Assembly: GCF_003852425.1 (NCBI RefSeq)
Contig: NZ_QAJN01000010.1
Coordinates: 390,963 to 454,962 of the forward strand
Direction of reading: 5' to 3'
Length of the DNA: 64,000 bases
From: Paucibacter sp. KBW04
GTDB taxonomy: Bacteria > Pseudomonadota > Gammaproteobacteria > Burkholderiales > Burkholderiaceae_C
In this document: piece after piece, positions 1-11,159 of the stretch
Position numbering within the stretch: position 1 is the first letter of the stretch
How the letters are laid out: each line of letters opens with the position of its first letter
The notes under the pieces: model-generated
Told to the model about the DNA's origin: nothing
The model's input: the letters and a program-made list of their open reading frames with translations, nothing else
Database searches by the model: none
Position numbers and translations under genes: made by a program

Positions 1-131
1 ATCTTGTGCACCAGCTTTTGCTTCAGCTTCCTGACTTTGCATTGCTGCTTAGTCACTCTGCCTCGCTCCTAACTGCTGCTGCGATTCAAACGTCGCGCTG
101 TTCAAGCAAGACATAGATTATAGGACGTTTT

Positions 132-1532
132 TTAGCTGGAGCGCAAGCGTTTGATGACAATTTCTTTATCAAATAGTTCCAGCACCGCATCGACGCTCGG
201 AGTTTGCACCCGGCCGCAGACCAAAGCACGCACCGGCATGGCCAGTTGAGGCATCTTCAGGCCGTGGGCCGTGATGGTTTCCTTGATGGCTGCGGAGATG
301 GCGGCCTTGTTCCATTCGATCGCGCTCAGCTTGTCGGCCAGGGTCGCCAAGGCAGGCTTCACGCTATCGGTGACATGAGCGGCCAGGTCCTCGGCGCTGG
401 GTTGCACATCCACAAAGTACATGGTGAGCCAATCGGCCAAGGCCTCGGTGGTCGAACAGCGATCCTTGAACAAGGCGACCATGGGCTTGAGTTGAGCCGC
501 ATCCGCTTGAACACCTCGTTTGGCCAGCTGCACTTTGACCAGCTCGGCCAGACGTGCATCGTCGGCCTGCTTTATATAGTGGCTGTTGACCCACTCCAGC
601 TTGGCGGGGTCCCACTGAGCCGGGCTCTTATTGCAATGCGTGCCGTCGAACCAGGCGATCAGTTGCTCACGCGAGTACAGCTCCTCGTCACCATGGCTCC
701 AGCCCAGGCGCGAGAGATAGTTCAACATCGCCTCGGGCAGATAGCCCTTGTCTTCGTAATTGGTGACGCTGACGGCGCCACGACGCTTGGACAGCTTCAG
801 ACCATCGTCACCCAGGATGACAGGGAAGTGGCCGAATTGCGGCAGGGGTGCACCCAGGGCATTGAAGATATTGATCTGCCAGGGCGTGTTGTTGACATGC
901 TCATCACCGCGGAAGACATGGCTGATCTTCATATCCCAGTCGTCCACCACCACGCAGAAGTTGTAGGTGGGCACGCCGTCGGGACGCACGATGATCAGAT
1001 CGTCGATCTCGCGGTTGTTGATGGTGATGGGGCCTTTGACCAGGTCGTTCCAAGTCACATCGCCTTCGGGCGGATTCTTGAAACGGATGACTGGATCCAC
1101 GCCAACGGGCACAGGCGGCAAGACCTTGCCCGACTCGGGGCGCCAGCGGCCGTCGTAGCCGGTCTTCTCGCCGCGAGCACGTTGGCCCTCACGCATGGCT
1201 TCCAGCTCTTCGGGCGAGCAGTAGCAGCGGTAGGCCGTACCAGCGGCCAGCATCTGATCGACCACTTGTTTATAGCGGTCCAGGCGCTGCATCTGATAGA
1301 TCGGGCCTTCGTCATAGTCCAGGCCCAGCCACTTCATCGAGGCAATGATCTGGTCGACCGAATCCTGGGTCGAGCGGGCCACATCGGTGTCTTCGATGCG
1401 CAGCACGAACTGACCACCGTAGTGGCGGGCATAGGCCCAGGAGAACAGCGCTGTACGTGCCGTGCCCAAATGCAAGAAGCCGGTGGGCGAAGGCGCGATG
1501 CGCGTGCGGATAGGGTGAGGAGTCTGGCTCAT
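132..1532 (-). CDS. gltX: Glutamyl-tRNA synthetase
   Basis: Charges tRNA-Glu with glutamate in the cytoplasm (class I aminoacyl-tRNA synthetase). The 466-residue length fits the bacterial family. The ATP-binding HIGH element is the variant HLGT inside [17 protein letters not shown] near residue 20. The KMSKS loop reads KLSKRRGA near residue 250. The anticodon-binding helical domain fills the C-terminal third. The ATG overlaps the TGA of metZ by 4 nt, so translation is probably coupled to that gene. It is the last gene of the long minus-strand block. The 131 nt beyond its stop show no clear terminator or RNA gene. Confidence 0.97.
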   Translation of the reverse strand: MSQTPHPIRTRIAPSPTGFLHLGTARTALFSWAYARHYGGQFVLRIEDTDVARSTQDSVDQIIASMKWLGLDYDEGPIYQMQRLDRYKQVVDQMLAAGTAYRCYCSPEELEAMREGQRARGEKTGYDGRWRPESGKVLPPVPVGVDPVIRFKNPPEGDVTWNDLVKGPITINNREIDDLIIVRPDGVPTYNFCVVVDDWDMKISHVFRGDEHVNNTPWQINIFNALGAPLPQFGHFPVILGDDGLKLSKRRGAVSVTNYEDKGYLPEAMLNYLSRLGWSHGDEELYSREQLIAWFDGTHCNKSPAQWDPAKLEWVNSHYIKQADDARLAELVKVQLAKRGVQADAAQLKPMVALFKDRCSTTEALADWLTMYFVDVQPSAEDLAAHVTDSVKPALATLADKLSAIEWNKAAISAAIKETITAHGLKMPQLAMPVRALVCGRVQTPSVDAVLELFDKEIVIKRLRSS

Positions 1533-2755
1533 TTCGAATGCTTCAAGGTAGAGATGCCGCGCAGCAGGTCATCGGTGATGTCGTCCACATGCTCCAGGCC
1601 CACGGCCAGGCGGATCAAGCCCTGGCTGATGCCCGCCGCCTGGCGCTGGGCCTCGCTCAGGCGTCCATGCGAGGTGGTGGCCGGGTGGGTGATGATGGAC
1701 TTGGTATCGCCCAGATTGGTGGCGACGCTCAGCACGCGTGTGCTGTCGATCAGATGGAAGGCGGCGGCGCGCGCGGCCTCGGGCGAGTCGGCTTTCAATT
1801 CAAAAGACAGAACCGCCCCACCCAAGCCCCCCTGCTGACGCATGGCCAGCTCATGCTGGGGATGCGAGGGCAAGGCCGGGTAGAACACCCGCGCCACCTC
1901 GGGCCGGGCCTCCAACCAATGGGCCACTTTCATAGCCTGCTCGCTCAAACCCCGCATGCGCAGGCTCAGCGTTTCCAGGCCCTTGAGGACCACCCAGGCG
2001 TTGAAGGGCGCCAACACCATGCCGGCCGTGCGCATCACCGGGCCGAACACGTCTTTGATCAGACGGTTAGGGCCACACAGCGCTCCGGCCATCACCCTGC
2101 CCTGCCCGTCCAGATATTTTGTGCCCGAATGCATGATCAGGTCGGCACCCAGCTTGGCCGGCTGTTGCAGGACGGGCGAGCAATAAGTGTTGTCCACGGC
2201 CAGCAAGGCGCCGGCGCCATGGGCGATATCGGCCAAGGCCTGGATGTCGCAGACCTCGGTCAGCGGGTTGGTGGGTGTCTCGGCAAACAGCAGTTTGGTC
2301 GTGGGCTTGAGGGCCGCGCGCCATTCGTTCAGGTCGGTCTGCGAGACGAAAGTCGTCTCCACACCGAACTTGCCGAACTCCTTGGCGAACAGATTCATCG
2401 TCGAGCCGAACACCGAGCGCGAACAGATCACATGGTCGCCCGCCTTCAGCAAGCCCATGCAGATCAGCAGAATGGCGCTCATGCCGCTGGCGGTGGCGAT
2501 GGCACCTTCGGTGCCTTCCATTGCGGCCAAGCGGGCTTCCAGGCTGCGCACCGTCGGATTGCTGGTGCGCGCGTAGGTGAAGTCTTCCGACTCAGCGAAG
2601 CGGCGGGCCGAGGTCTCGGCATCCGGCTGCACAAAGGCGCTGGTCAAGAACAAGGCCTCGGAGTTCTCACCGTACTGGCTAGGTGCCAGGGCGGTGCGTA
2701 CGGCCAGAGTCTCGGGGCGCAGGCCCTCGGGCAGCGGGCGGTCGTGCTGGCTCAT
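1529..2755 (-). CDS. metZ: O-succinylhomoserine sulfhydrylase
   Basis: PLP-dependent Cys/Met metabolism enzyme that makes homocysteine directly from an acylated homoserine and sulfide. Residues [11 protein letters not shown] near residue 213 carry the PLP-binding lysine, and the fold-type I pattern with DNTYCSP (PLP aspartate) is intact. The length (about 408 residues) fits MetZ. I place the start at the ATG at 2755; a GTG at 2761 would overlap the purF stop and add two residues. The position between purF and gltX is the usual one in Burkholderiales and favours MetZ over MetB or MetC. Confidence 0.92.
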   Translation of the reverse strand: MSQHDRPLPEGLRPETLAVRTALAPSQYGENSEALFLTSAFVQPDAETSARRFAESEDFTYARTSNPTVRSLEARLAAMEGTEGAIATASGMSAILLICMGLLKAGDHVICSRSVFGSTMNLFAKEFGKFGVETTFVSQTDLNEWRAALKPTTKLLFAETPTNPLTEVCDIQALADIAHGAGALLAVDNTYCSPVLQQPAKLGADLIMHSGTKYLDGQGRVMAGALCGPNRLIKDVFGPVMRTAGMVLAPFNAWVVLKGLETLSLRMRGLSEQAMKVAHWLEARPEVARVFYPALPSHPQHELAMRQQGGLGGAVLSFELKADSPEAARAAAFHLIDSTRVLSVATNLGDTKSIITHPATTSHGRLSEAQRQAAGISQGLIRLAVGLEHVDDITDDLLRGISTLKHSK

Positions 2756-2757
2756 GC

Positions 2758-4272
2758 TCACTGGCCCTCGCTACCGCTTTGCAGAGCCAAACGGCTGCGG
2801 GCCGGGCCCTCCTCTTCATCGCCCTGGCTGCGGCGCTGGGCCTCCAGCTTGGCAAAGTCCTCGGCGCTGACGTCGCCGGTGATGTACTCACCGTCGAAGC
2901 AAGAAGCCTCGAATCCCTTCAAGGCCGGCTGCAGTGCCGCCACCACGCGCTTCATCGCATCGACATCTTGATAGATCAAAGCATCAGCGCCGATGAACTC
3001 GCGGATCTCTTCGATGCTGCGGTTGTGCGCCACCAACTCTTCGCTGGTGGGCATGTCGATGCCGTAGACATTGCGGAAGCGCACCGGCGGTGCGGCCGAG
3101 GCCAGGTAGACCTTGCGAGCACCGGCTTCACGCGCCATCTGCACGATCTCCTTGGAGGTGGTGCCGCGCACGATGGAGTCATCCACCAGCAAAACATTGC
3201 GGCCCTTGAACTCCAGGCCGATGGCATTGAGCTTCTGGCGCACCGACTTCTTGCGGGCGCCCTGCCCCGGCATGATGAAGGTGCGGCCCACATAGCGGTT
3301 CTTCACAAAGCCTTCGCGGTACGGCTTGCCGATGCGATGGGCCAGCTGCATGGCCGAGGGGCGGCTGGATTCGGGGATGGGGATCACCACATCGATATCG
3401 CTGGGCGGCATGGTGGAGATCAGGCGCTGGGCCAGGGTCTCGCCCATATTCAGACGCGCCTGGTAGACCGAGATGCCGTCCATCACCGAGTCCGGGCGGG
3501 CCAGATAGACGAACTCAAACATGCAGGGGTTGAGCGAAGGATTCTCGGCGCACTGCTGAGTGTGCATCTGGCCGTTCATGTCGATGAACAAGGCCTCGCC
3601 GGGCGCCACATCCCGGATCAGCTGATGGCCCGTACCCTCCAGAGCCACGCTCTCGCTGGCCACCATGATCTCGCCATCGGCCGCCTGGCCGAAGCACAGG
3701 GGGCGAATGCCGTAGGGGTCGCGGAAAGCCAGCAAGCCGTGCCCAGCGATCAGGCAGATCACGGCATACGAGCCCTTGATGCGCTTGTGCACCGCACGCA
3801 CGGCCTTGAACACCTCCTCAGGCGTCAAGGGCAGATCGCGCGCAGCCAGCTCCAATTCATGGGCCAGCACGTTCAGCAGCACTTCCGAGTCGCTCTCGGT
3901 ATTGATGTGGCGGCGGTCGACGTTAAAAAGTTCGGCCTTCAAGCCCTGGGCATTGGTCAGGTTGCCGTTGTGCACCAGCACCATGCCGAAGGGCGCGTTG
4001 ACGTAAAAGGGCTGCGCCTCTTCTTCGCTATAGGCATTGCCTGCCGTCGGGTAACGCACTTGGCCCAGGCCTATGCTGCCGGGCAATGCGCGCATATTGC
4101 GGGTACGGAACACATCCCGCACCATGCCGCGCGCTTTGTGCATAAAGCACTTATTGCCCTGCATGGTGACGATCCCGGCCGCGTCCTGGCCGCGATGTTG
4201 CAAGAGCAGGAGCGCGTCATAGATCAGCTGATTGACGGGGGAGCGGGAGATCACGCCGACGATGCCACACAT
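2758..4272 (-). CDS. purF: Amidophosphoribosyltransferase
   Basis: First committed enzyme of purine synthesis: PRPP plus glutamine to phosphoribosylamine. The protein begins MCGIVGV, so Met removal exposes the N-terminal Cys nucleophile of the class II glutamine amidotransferase domain. The C-terminal phosphoribosyltransferase domain has the PRPP motif [13 protein letters not shown] near residue 365. The 504-residue length is normal. A GGAAT-type ribosome site precedes the ATG. The gene lies 142 nt downstream of cvpA, the same cvpA-purF pairing seen in enterobacteria, and its stop adjoins the metZ start. Confidence 0.97.
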   Translation of the reverse strand: MCGIVGVISRSPVNQLIYDALLLLQHRGQDAAGIVTMQGNKCFMHKARGMVRDVFRTRNMRALPGSIGLGQVRYPTAGNAYSEEEAQPFYVNAPFGMVLVHNGNLTNAQGLKAELFNVDRRHINTESDSEVLLNVLAHELELAARDLPLTPEEVFKAVRAVHKRIKGSYAVICLIAGHGLLAFRDPYGIRPLCFGQAADGEIMVASESVALEGTGHQLIRDVAPGEALFIDMNGQMHTQQCAENPSLNPCMFEFVYLARPDSVMDGISVYQARLNMGETLAQRLISTMPPSDIDVVIPIPESSRPSAMQLAHRIGKPYREGFVKNRYVGRTFIMPGQGARKKSVRQKLNAIGLEFKGRNVLLVDDSIVRGTTSKEIVQMAREAGARKVYLASAAPPVRFRNVYGIDMPTSEELVAHNRSIEEIREFIGADALIYQDVDAMKRVVAALQPALKGFEASCFDGEYITGDVSAEDFAKLEAQRRSQGDEEEGPARSRLALQSGSEGQ

Positions 4273-4414
4273 GGCTATTCCTTCATTTCAACAGACACCC
4301 CAAGCTGCCAGGCAACCGCCCTTGTGAGGCGCAGACACGCGGTGCCAGGGACGTCCAGCATCGCGCCTGTGAGGCTAAAAAACACAGATGACAAATAAGG
4401 GCTTGAGCCTGGAC

Positions 4415-4903
4415 TCAAGCCGGAATCATTTTTCTGACCGGCTCCGGTAACACCGGGCGCAGCCATTGCATAACCGTCTGAAAATGCGGCACCAACTGCG
4501 CTTGTCTCCATGTGGGTGACTGCGCAAAAGGCGTCATACCCACCACGGTCACCACCGCCACGCAAATCAGCAAGCCGCGCAAGAGCCCAAAGCCCGCGCC
4601 TCCCAGACGATCGACAAGACCCAAAGGCGTGGCATGAATCAGTGCTCGCAGCAGCTTGGCACTCAATCCCCACACCAGCAAAACCAGCAAAAAAGCCAGA
4701 CCCAGGCTCAGCACATGAACCAGGCTCTCGCCCATACGTTCCAAGGGCAGCCAAGGTTGAATCAGCGGCGCCACATAAGGCATGGCGAAGTAAGCCACCA
4801 ACCAGCCCAAAACCGACAAAACCTCAAACACCAGGCCACGCCACAAGCCCACCAGCACCGACAAGGCCAACACGCCCAGAAAGACCAGATCCAGCCACCC
4901 CAT
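4415..4903 (-). CDS. cvpA: CvpA family inner-membrane protein
   Basis: Small integral membrane protein of the CvpA (colicin V production) family. Its biochemical role is unsettled; homologues affect colicin export and envelope integrity. The 162 residues show about four hydrophobic segments (near residues 5-20, 28-45, 63-82 and 104-122), the expected family topology. It lies directly upstream of purF. An overlapping frame covering 4275-4754 has no family features and was discarded. Confidence rests on length, topology and the conserved dedD-cvpA-purF context. Confidence 0.9.
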   Translation of the reverse strand: MGWLDLVFLGVLALSVLVGLWRGLVFEVLSVLGWLVAYFAMPYVAPLIQPWLPLERMGESLVHVLSLGLAFLLVLLVWGLSAKLLRALIHATPLGLVDRLGGAGFGLLRGLLICVAVVTVVGMTPFAQSPTWRQAQLVPHFQTVMQWLRPVLPEPVRKMIPA

Positions 4904-4978
4904 CTCAGGCCTTGACTGGGCTCAAGCACGGGCCAACGCACAAGTTCTGGCCCAGCAAACGCATCTGAAGCCGGCCGC

Positions 4979-5914
4979 TCACAGCGTCAACACCGCCGTC
5001 GACAAGCCCGTGGCTCGCACCTTGGCCGCCGCTTTGTCGGCCTCCTCGCGGCTGGCGAAGGGACCGACGCGAACGCGGATACGCGGGCCGCCCGGCGTGT
5101 TGACTTCCTGGGTATAGGTCTTGAGGCCCAACTTCTCCACCTTGAGCCGCGCCTCGTGCGCCGCCTTGCTGTCGGCATAAGCACCCACCTGCAAGATCAC
5201 GCGGCCACCCGCGGCTGCCGGCTCGGCCGTCTTGGCTGCCGCCTTGCCCTCGAGCAAGGCCTGCACGCGAGCCGCTTCCTGCGCATGGGCCTTGGCGGCG
5301 GCGGCCTTTTCTGCAGCCTTGTCGGCAGCCTTGTCCGCGGGCTTCTCGGCATGCTTCTCAGTTTGCCTTTCGGCGGGCTTGTCGACCGCCTTGTCGACCG
5401 GCTTCTCTGTGCTCTTAGGCGAGGCCTTCTCCGGCGCCTTTTCAGCAGGCTTGTCCGCCGACTTGGGCGTCAGTGTTTGCGCCGCCACCACCGCGGTCGT
5501 GGTCGCCGCCGCAGCAGCCACCACCGTGCTCGAAGCTTGTTCTGCAGGCTTGCTAGCCACAGCCGACTTTGACGCGGGCGCCTCGGCCGCCACGGGCTCT
5601 GGCGGCGGCTCATTGACCACGGCTTGATTGGGCGCCGGGAAGCTGAGTTGCCCACCGACGGGTGCGCGCAAGGCCGGGCTGCCATCCTTGTTGGGAATCT
5701 CGATCGGCAGGTCGATGGGAATGGGGCGTGGCTGGGTCTCAAACACCAGGGGGAAGCCGATCACGCCCAGACCCACCAGCACGGCCGCACCGATCAGGCG
5801 GCGGCGGGCCCGCACGCGCAGCTGCTGCACCGCATCGGCCGAGTCCGCAACCGGCTTGGCGGCAGGTGCCGCGGAGCGCTGGGACAGGCGTTTGAAAAAT
5901 GACAGCAAACCCAT
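4979..5914 (-). CDS. dedD: SPOR-domain (DedD-like) cell-division protein
   Basis: Single-pass inner-membrane protein with a periplasmic SPOR domain that binds denuded septal peptidoglycan. The N-terminus is cytoplasmic and basic. One membrane segment lies near residues 39-56 (LIGAAVLVGLGVIGFPLVF). A long Ala/Lys/Glu/Pro linker of low complexity spans about residues 110-215. The C-terminal 75 residues form the SPOR domain, beginning RVILQVGAYADSKAA. The linker, built of PAEK/ADKA-like units, should be extended and variable in length. It is placed between folC and cvpA as in related genomes. The DedD name rests on context; other SPOR proteins have the same layout. Confidence 0.88.
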   Translation of the reverse strand: MGLLSFFKRLSQRSAAPAAKPVADSADAVQQLRVRARRRLIGAAVLVGLGVIGFPLVFETQPRPIPIDLPIEIPNKDGSPALRAPVGGQLSFPAPNQAVVNEPPPEPVAAEAPASKSAVASKPAEQASSTVVAAAAATTTAVVAAQTLTPKSADKPAEKAPEKASPKSTEKPVDKAVDKPAERQTEKHAEKPADKAADKAAEKAAAAKAHAQEAARVQALLEGKAAAKTAEPAAAGGRVILQVGAYADSKAAHEARLKVEKLGLKTYTQEVNTPGGPRIRVRVGPFASREEADKAAAKVRATGLSTAVLTL

Positions 5915-6065
5915 GGCAAGTTTTAGGCGTGATCGCCGCGTTGTATGGCCTCGTCAGCCGGGTAGAAAGCAGAACAACTCCGGCCCCTGGCTTGCTCAAA
6001 AAACAAAGCCAGGCCGGGGCCGAAAAAGGTCTTGCGATTGATGCTTTCGAGCCCTGCTCTGGAAC

Positions 6066-7364
6066 TCAATGCACCTGCAAACGTGGCACACCGTTCTTGA
6101 GCACTCCACCCACGGTGAAGAAGGATCCGAAGACCAGAATTCTATCAGCGGGGTCTGCGGCAGCCGCCGCTGCAGCCAGGGCCGCGAGCGGATCCGCGTG
6201 GGTCTGCAACTGCAGGCCCGCGGGGGCCTTCAGCTGGCCAAGCTCGCGCAGCGATTCAAATTGCTCGCGCAGGGCTTGGGCCTTGGCCGCTCGGGGGATG
6301 TCCAAATCGCAGAAATGCCAGGCATCGACCAGCGGCGCCATGCGTTGGAAGATGGCGGCCAGGTCCTTGTCGGCCATGGCGCCAAACACCACATGGGTGC
6401 GCGGAAAGAAGCCCATCTGGTCCAGGTTCTGGGCCAGCGCGGCCACCGCGTGGGGGTTATGCGCCACGTCCAGCACCAGGGCCGGTTGGCCCGCCACCAC
6501 CTGAAAGCGCCCCGGCAGCTCGACCAAGGCCAGGCCGGTACGCACGGCCTGCGCACTGATGGGTAGACGGTCGTACAAGGCCTCGAACACCGCCAGCACG
6601 CCGGCCGCATTGAGCAATTGGTTCACCCCGCGCAGAGCCGGATAGGCCAGGCCGCTGAAGCGCTTGCTGCGGCCCGTCCACTGCCATTGCTGGCGGTCGC
6701 CGCTGTAGTTGAAGTCGCGGCCCAGCTGGCGCAGGTCGGCACCCAGCTCGGCCGCGCGCGCGGCCAGGCTGGCGGGCGGCACGGGGTCGCTGACGACGAC
6801 CGGCCGGCCGGCCCGCATGATGCCGGCTTTTTCACGGCCCACGGACTCGCGGTCCGGGCCTAAATACTCGGTGTGATCCAGATCGATGCTGGTGATGACG
6901 GCGCAATCGGCGTCGATGGCGTTGACCGCATCCAGGCGGCCACCCAGGCCCACTTCGAGGATCACCAGATCCAGCGGCTCGGCTGCCAAGCGCAGCATGA
7001 TGGCCAGGGTGGTGAACTCGAAGTAAGACAAGGTCATCTCACCACGAGCGGCTTCGACGGCCTCGAAGAATGGCAGCAGCGACTCGGCCGCCACCGGTTC
7101 ACCGCCGACCCGGCAACGCTCCTGGAAATGCACCAGATGCGGCTTGATGTAGAGCCCGACGCGGTAGCCGGCTTGCAAGGCGATGGACTCCAGCATGGCG
7201 CAGGTGGAGCCCTTGCCATTGGTGCCCGCCACCATCACCACCGGCGCCTCGAACTTCAGACCCAGCCGGTCACGCAGTTCAAGCACCCGCGCCAAGGTCA
7301 TGTCTATGGTCTTGGGGTGCAGGCGCTCGCAGTGGGCGAGCCAATCATCAAGGGTGCGCGACAT
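6066..7364 (-). CDS. folC: Dihydrofolate synthase / folylpolyglutamate synthase
   Basis: ATP-dependent ligase of the Mur ligase superfamily that adds glutamate to dihydropteroate and then to folates. The P-loop is VAGTNGKGSTCAM near residue 44, and the family motif HLVHFQERCRV follows. DLDHTEYLG and the C-terminal DVAHNPHA motif are both present. I chose the ATG at 7364 (MSRTLDDWLAHCERLHPKTI) because family members begin there. A TTG at 7403 would add 13 residues without a better ribosome site. About 150 nt separate it from dedD. Confidence 0.94.
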   Translation of the reverse strand: MSRTLDDWLAHCERLHPKTIDMTLARVLELRDRLGLKFEAPVVMVAGTNGKGSTCAMLESIALQAGYRVGLYIKPHLVHFQERCRVGGEPVAAESLLPFFEAVEAARGEMTLSYFEFTTLAIMLRLAAEPLDLVILEVGLGGRLDAVNAIDADCAVITSIDLDHTEYLGPDRESVGREKAGIMRAGRPVVVSDPVPPASLAARAAELGADLRQLGRDFNYSGDRQQWQWTGRSKRFSGLAYPALRGVNQLLNAAGVLAVFEALYDRLPISAQAVRTGLALVELPGRFQVVAGQPALVLDVAHNPHAVAALAQNLDQMGFFPRTHVVFGAMADKDLAAIFQRMAPLVDAWHFCDLDIPRAAKAQALREQFESLRELGQLKAPAGLQLQTHADPLAALAAAAAAADPADRILVFGSFFTVGGVLKNGVPRLQVH

Positions 7365-7461
7365 GGGTTTAAAGCTATTGCTTGAAGCAGTTGGCAGAAA
7401 CAAGGACGGCCAGACCTTGTGGGCCTGGCCGCGGAACTAAAAAGTTAGATAGGTGCCGGAA

Positions 7462-8334
7462 TCAGGCCACCGCGTCCGAGCTTTGACGCTGCAGCATGGC
7501 CAGTTGGCGAGCGATGGTCTCGCGCAGCTGGCGGCGGTCCACGATCATGTCGACGGCGCCCTTCTCCATCAGGAACTCGGCGCGCTGGAAGCCCGGGGGC
7601 AGCTTTTCGCGCACGGTGTTTTCAATCACCCGTGGGCCGGCAAAGCCGATCAAGGCCTTGGGCTCGGCAATCACCACATCGCCCACAAAGGCGAAGCTGG
7701 CGGACACACCGCCCATGGTGGGGTCGGTCAGCACGCTGATATAGGGCAGTTTGGCCTTGGCCAAACGGGTCAGAGCCGCATTGGTCTTGGCCATCTGCAT
7801 CAGGCTCAGCAAACCTTCCTGCATACGGGCACCACCGGTGGCGGTGAAGCAGATGAAAGGCGTCTTTTGTTCGATGGCGGTTTCCACACCACGCACAAAA
7901 CGCTCACCCACGACGGAGCCCATGGAGCCGCCCATAAAGCTGAACTCGAAACAGGCCGCCACCACGGGCACGGTCATCACCGCGCCGCCAAACACCACCA
8001 GAGCATCGGTCTCGCCGGTGTGCTCCAGGGCTTCTTTCAGGCGGTCGGGGTACTTCTTGCTGTCCTTGAACTTCAAGGCGTCCACCGGCAAGACTTCCTG
8101 ACCGATTTCGTAACGGCCTTCGCCGTCCAGGAAAGCGTTCAGGCGCTCGCGCGCACCGATGCGGTGGTGGTGACTGCACTTGGGGCAGACATTGACGTTC
8201 TGCTCCAAATCGGTCTTGTAAAGAACGGTCTCGCAAGACGGGCACTTGATCCACAAACCCTCGGGCACCATGCGGCGCTCGTTGGGATCGGTTTGCTGCA
8301 TCTTGGGCGGCAGTAGTTTTTCAAGCCAACTCAC
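7462..8334 (-). CDS. accD: Acetyl-CoA carboxylase carboxyltransferase beta subunit
   Basis: Beta half of the carboxyltransferase that makes malonyl-CoA for fatty-acid synthesis. An N-terminal four-cysteine zinc ribbon (CPSC near residue 32, CPKC near residue 54) marks AccD. The crotonase-like carboxyltransferase core follows, with GGARMQEG near residue 165. The length of 290 residues is normal. The start is a GTG preceded by a strong GAGGAG site. It lies 48 nt downstream of trpA, part of the trp-acc-fol gene order of beta- and gammaproteobacteria. AccA is not in the window. Confidence 0.97.
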   Translation of the reverse strand: MSWLEKLLPPKMQQTDPNERRMVPEGLWIKCPSCETVLYKTDLEQNVNVCPKCSHHHRIGARERLNAFLDGEGRYEIGQEVLPVDALKFKDSKKYPDRLKEALEHTGETDALVVFGGAVMTVPVVAACFEFSFMGGSMGSVVGERFVRGVETAIEQKTPFICFTATGGARMQEGLLSLMQMAKTNAALTRLAKAKLPYISVLTDPTMGGVSASFAFVGDVVIAEPKALIGFAGPRVIENTVREKLPPGFQRAEFLMEKGAVDMIVDRRQLRETIARQLAMLQRQSSDAVA

Positions 8335-8382
8335 AAGCAGACTCCTCTCAATATGTCTCTGACTTAATGCTCACACGGATGC

Positions 8383-9180
8383 TCAGGCATCCAGCGCGGC
8401 ACGAATCTCACGGATGAATTGCGCACCCGTGCTGGCGACATTATCGCGCGGCTGGCTCTCCAGCAGCTCAACAAGACGCGAACCGATCACCACGGCGTCC
8501 GAATGCTCGGCCACGGCGCGTGCGGTGACCGCGTCACGAATGCCAAATCCCACCCCCACCGGCACAGACACATGACGGCGTATGCGCGGAATCATCTCGG
8601 CCACGGCGTCGGTGTTCAAGTGCCCTGCCCCGGTCACGCCCTTGAGCGAGACGTAGTAGACATAGCCGCGCGCCACCTTGCCGACGCGCGCCATGCGCTC
8701 CTCGGTCGAGGTGGGAGCCAGCAAAAAGATGGGGTCCATGTCCTGGGCATGCAGCAGGCTGGCAAAGGCCTCGCATTCCTCGGGCGGGTAGTCCACCACC
8801 AGCACGCCATCCACGCCCGCCGCCTTGGCATCGGCGACAAAACGCGCCTGACCATAGCGCTCGATCGGGTTGGCGTAGCCCATCAAGACCACCGGCGTCG
8901 TGCGGTCGCTCTCGCGGAATTGCTTCACCGCGGCCAGGACCTGGGGCATGCCTATGCCCACCTTGAGCGCCCGCTCGGCCGCGCGCTGGATCACCGGGCC
9001 ATCGGCCATGGGGTCGGAGAAAGGCACGCCCAGCTCGATCACATCGGCCCCGGCCTGGGCCATGGCCAGCATCAGTTCGACGGTGACATCGGGATAAGGA
9101 TCGCCGGTATGGACAAAGGGAATCAAGGCCTTGCGGCCCTGGGCGGCCAGGCGTTCAAAGGTGGCTTGAATGCGGCTCAT
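8383..9180 (-). CDS. trpA: Tryptophan synthase alpha subunit
   Basis: TIM-barrel subunit that cleaves indole-3-glycerol phosphate and channels indole to TrpB. The motif [16 protein letters not shown] near residue 46 contains the catalytic Glu, and the second catalytic Asp lies in [12 protein letters not shown]. The phosphate-binding GVGFGIRD is near residue 212. The length of 265 residues is typical. The ATG overlaps the trpB TGA by 4 nt, which suggests coupled synthesis of the two subunits. Confidence 0.97.
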   Translation of the reverse strand: MSRIQATFERLAAQGRKALIPFVHTGDPYPDVTVELMLAMAQAGADVIELGVPFSDPMADGPVIQRAAERALKVGIGMPQVLAAVKQFRESDRTTPVVLMGYANPIERYGQARFVADAKAAGVDGVLVVDYPPEECEAFASLLHAQDMDPIFLLAPTSTEERMARVGKVARGYVYYVSLKGVTGAGHLNTDAVAEMIPRIRRHVSVPVGVGFGIRDAVTARAVAEHSDAVVIGSRLVELLESQPRDNVASTGAQFIREIRAALDA

Positions 9181-10487
9181 GGCTGGACTCCCTTGGCTTG
9201 TTGCAATGCGTCCAGTGAGACATGGGCCTCCGCGCCTCCTTTGACCGCTTGCCCCTTGCAGGAAGGACGGCAGAAGAACTCGGCCTTGGACAGATCGGCC
9301 ACCGTGCCGATGTCTTTGTCACCTCGGCCCGACAGATTGACCAGCAGATGTTGATCGGCCGGCAGCGTAGGCGCCAGCTTGATCGCATAGGCCAGGGCGT
9401 GGCTGGATTCCAAGGCGGGGATGATGCCCTCGGTACGGCACAGGCGGTGGAAGGCACTCAAGGCTTCCTCGTCCGTCACCGACACATACTCGGCCCGGCC
9501 GATATCCTTCAAGTACGCATGCTCAGGGCCAACGCCGGGGTAGTCCAGGCCGGCGGAGACCGAATGCGTCTCGATGATCTGGCCGTTGTCATCCTGCAGC
9601 AGATAGGTGCGGTTGCCGTGCAAAACGCCGGGGCTGCCCTTGGTCAGCGTGGCGGAATGCTTGTCGGTCTCCAGCCCCAAGCCGGCCGCCTCCACGCCGA
9701 TCAGGCGCACTTGGGCATGGTCGATATAGGGGTAGAAGATGCCGATGGCATTGCTGCCACCGCCCACGCAGGCGATCACCGCATCGGGCTGGCGGCCAAT
9801 CATCTCGGGCATCTGCACCAGGCATTCATCGCCGATGACGCGCTGGAAGTCGCGCACCATCATCGGGTAGGGATGCGGGCCGGCCACGGTGCCGATGATG
9901 TAGAAGGTGGATTCCACATTCGTCACCCAGTCGCGCATGGCCTCGTTGAGCGCGTCCTTCAAGGTCTTGGAGCCCGACTCCACCGGCACCACACGGGCAC
10001 CCAGCAGATTCATGCGGTAGACATTGGGGCTTTGGCGCTTGACGTCCTCGCTGCCCATATAGACCACGCATTCCATGCCGTAACGGGCGCAGATGGTGGC
10101 GGTGGCGACACCGTGCTGGCCGGCGCCGGTCTCGGCGATCACCCGCTTCTTGCCCATGCGCTTGGCCAGCAAGGCCTGGCCAATGGTGTTGTTGACCTTG
10201 TGCGCGCCGGTGTGGTTCAGGTCCTCGCGCTTGAGGAAGATCTGCGCGCCGCCCAACTCGCGGCTCAGGCGATCGGCGTGGTAGATGGGGCTTGGGCGGC
10301 CGACGAAATGGGCCAGCTCTTTTTTGTACTCGGCGATGAAGTCCGGGTCCTGGCTGTAGTGGGCGTAAGCGTCTTTCAGCTCGTCCAGGGCGTGGACCAG
10401 GGTTTCGGCGACAAAGCTGCCGCCATAGGTTTGGCCCTTGATGGGGCCGAAATGCCCGCTGGCATCGGGTTGATCGTAGCGATTCAT
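9177..10487 (-). CDS. trpB: Tryptophan synthase beta subunit
   Basis: PLP enzyme that joins indole and serine to form tryptophan. The PLP lysine is in [15 protein letters not shown] near residue 100, and the phosphate-binding glycine loop GGGSNAIG is near residue 245. The start is the ATG giving [15 protein letters not shown]. The reading frame is open 63 nt further up, to 10550, but that extension runs into trpF and lacks family similarity. The resulting 436 residues fit TrpB with the N-terminal extension common in proteobacteria. Confidence 0.96.
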   Translation of the reverse strand: MNRYDQPDASGHFGPIKGQTYGGSFVAETLVHALDELKDAYAHYSQDPDFIAEYKKELAHFVGRPSPIYHADRLSRELGGAQIFLKREDLNHTGAHKVNNTIGQALLAKRMGKKRVIAETGAGQHGVATATICARYGMECVVYMGSEDVKRQSPNVYRMNLLGARVVPVESGSKTLKDALNEAMRDWVTNVESTFYIIGTVAGPHPYPMMVRDFQRVIGDECLVQMPEMIGRQPDAVIACVGGGSNAIGIFYPYIDHAQVRLIGVEAAGLGLETDKHSATLTKGSPGVLHGNRTYLLQDDNGQIIETHSVSAGLDYPGVGPEHAYLKDIGRAEYVSVTDEEALSAFHRLCRTEGIIPALESSHALAYAIKLAPTLPADQHLLVNLSGRGDKDIGTVADLSKAEFFCRPSCKGQAVKGGAEAHVSLDALQQAKGVQP

Positions 10488-10500
10488 GGTGTTGATCTCT

Positions 10501-11145
10501 TCAGGTTGGCAGTGCGGCGATGTGCGCATCGGCTTGGCGCACGGCATCACAGAACTGGCGTATCAGGACGGCGCTCTTCAGGCCCTTGGCCTCTTCCACG
10601 CCGGAACTCACGTCAACGGCCGTCGGCCGTACCTGAAGAATCCCGGTCAGCACATTTCCGGCATGCAACCCACCAGACAAAACGACTGGAGAGGGCACGT
10701 TTTTTGGAATGAGTGACCAATCGAATACCTTTCCACCGCCGCCATAGCCCTCGACATGAGCGTCGAGCAGCAGGGCTTGGGCACTTGAATACTGTGCCGC
10801 GAAGTTTAGCAAATCAAAACCCTCGCCCATACGCGCCGCACGCAGAAAAGGCCGTCCTGCCCGCTCGCAATCGGCCGGGGTCTCGTCGCCGTGGAATTGC
10901 AAGAGCATATGGGGCAAGGCCTTCAAGGCGGCATCCAACTCCGCCTGGCTGGCATTGACGAACAAACCCACCGGCGTGACAAAGGGCGGCAGCAAGCGCG
11001 CCAACTCGGCGGCGCGTGCCGGGCTCACATAACGCGGGCTCTTGGGATAGAAAACAAAGCCGATGGCATCGGCCCCGGCCTCCACCGCGGCCAGCACATC
11101 GGCCTCGCGGGTCAGGCCGCAGATCTTGATTCGGGTACGGCTCAT
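10501..11145 (-). CDS. trpF: Phosphoribosylanthranilate isomerase
   Basis: TIM-barrel isomerase of tryptophan synthesis. It starts [14 protein letters not shown] with the catalytic Cys in KICGLT, and [15 protein letters not shown] follows near residue 29. The catalytic Asp lies in [12 protein letters not shown], and the C-terminal [12 protein letters not shown] is also conserved. The frame is open upstream to 11343, inside truA, but the ATG at 11145 gives the standard 214-residue protein. It sits 13 nt upstream of trpB and 14 nt downstream of truA. Confidence 0.95.
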   Translation of the reverse strand: MSRTRIKICGLTREADVLAAVEAGADAIGFVFYPKSPRYVSPARAAELARLLPPFVTPVGLFVNASQAELDAALKALPHMLLQFHGDETPADCERAGRPFLRAARMGEGFDLLNFAAQYSSAQALLLDAHVEGYGGGGKVFDWSLIPKNVPSPVVLSGGLHAGNVLTGILQVRPTAVDVSSGVEEAKGLKSAVLIRQFCDAVRQADAHIAALPT

Positions 11146-11159
11146 CACTTGCTTCTCAA

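Noticed and set aside
1-131. tRNA-like T-arm sequence (GATTCAAACGTC near 83-94)
   Set aside because: The flanking bases do not pair as a T-stem, and no acceptor or anticodon arms can be drawn.
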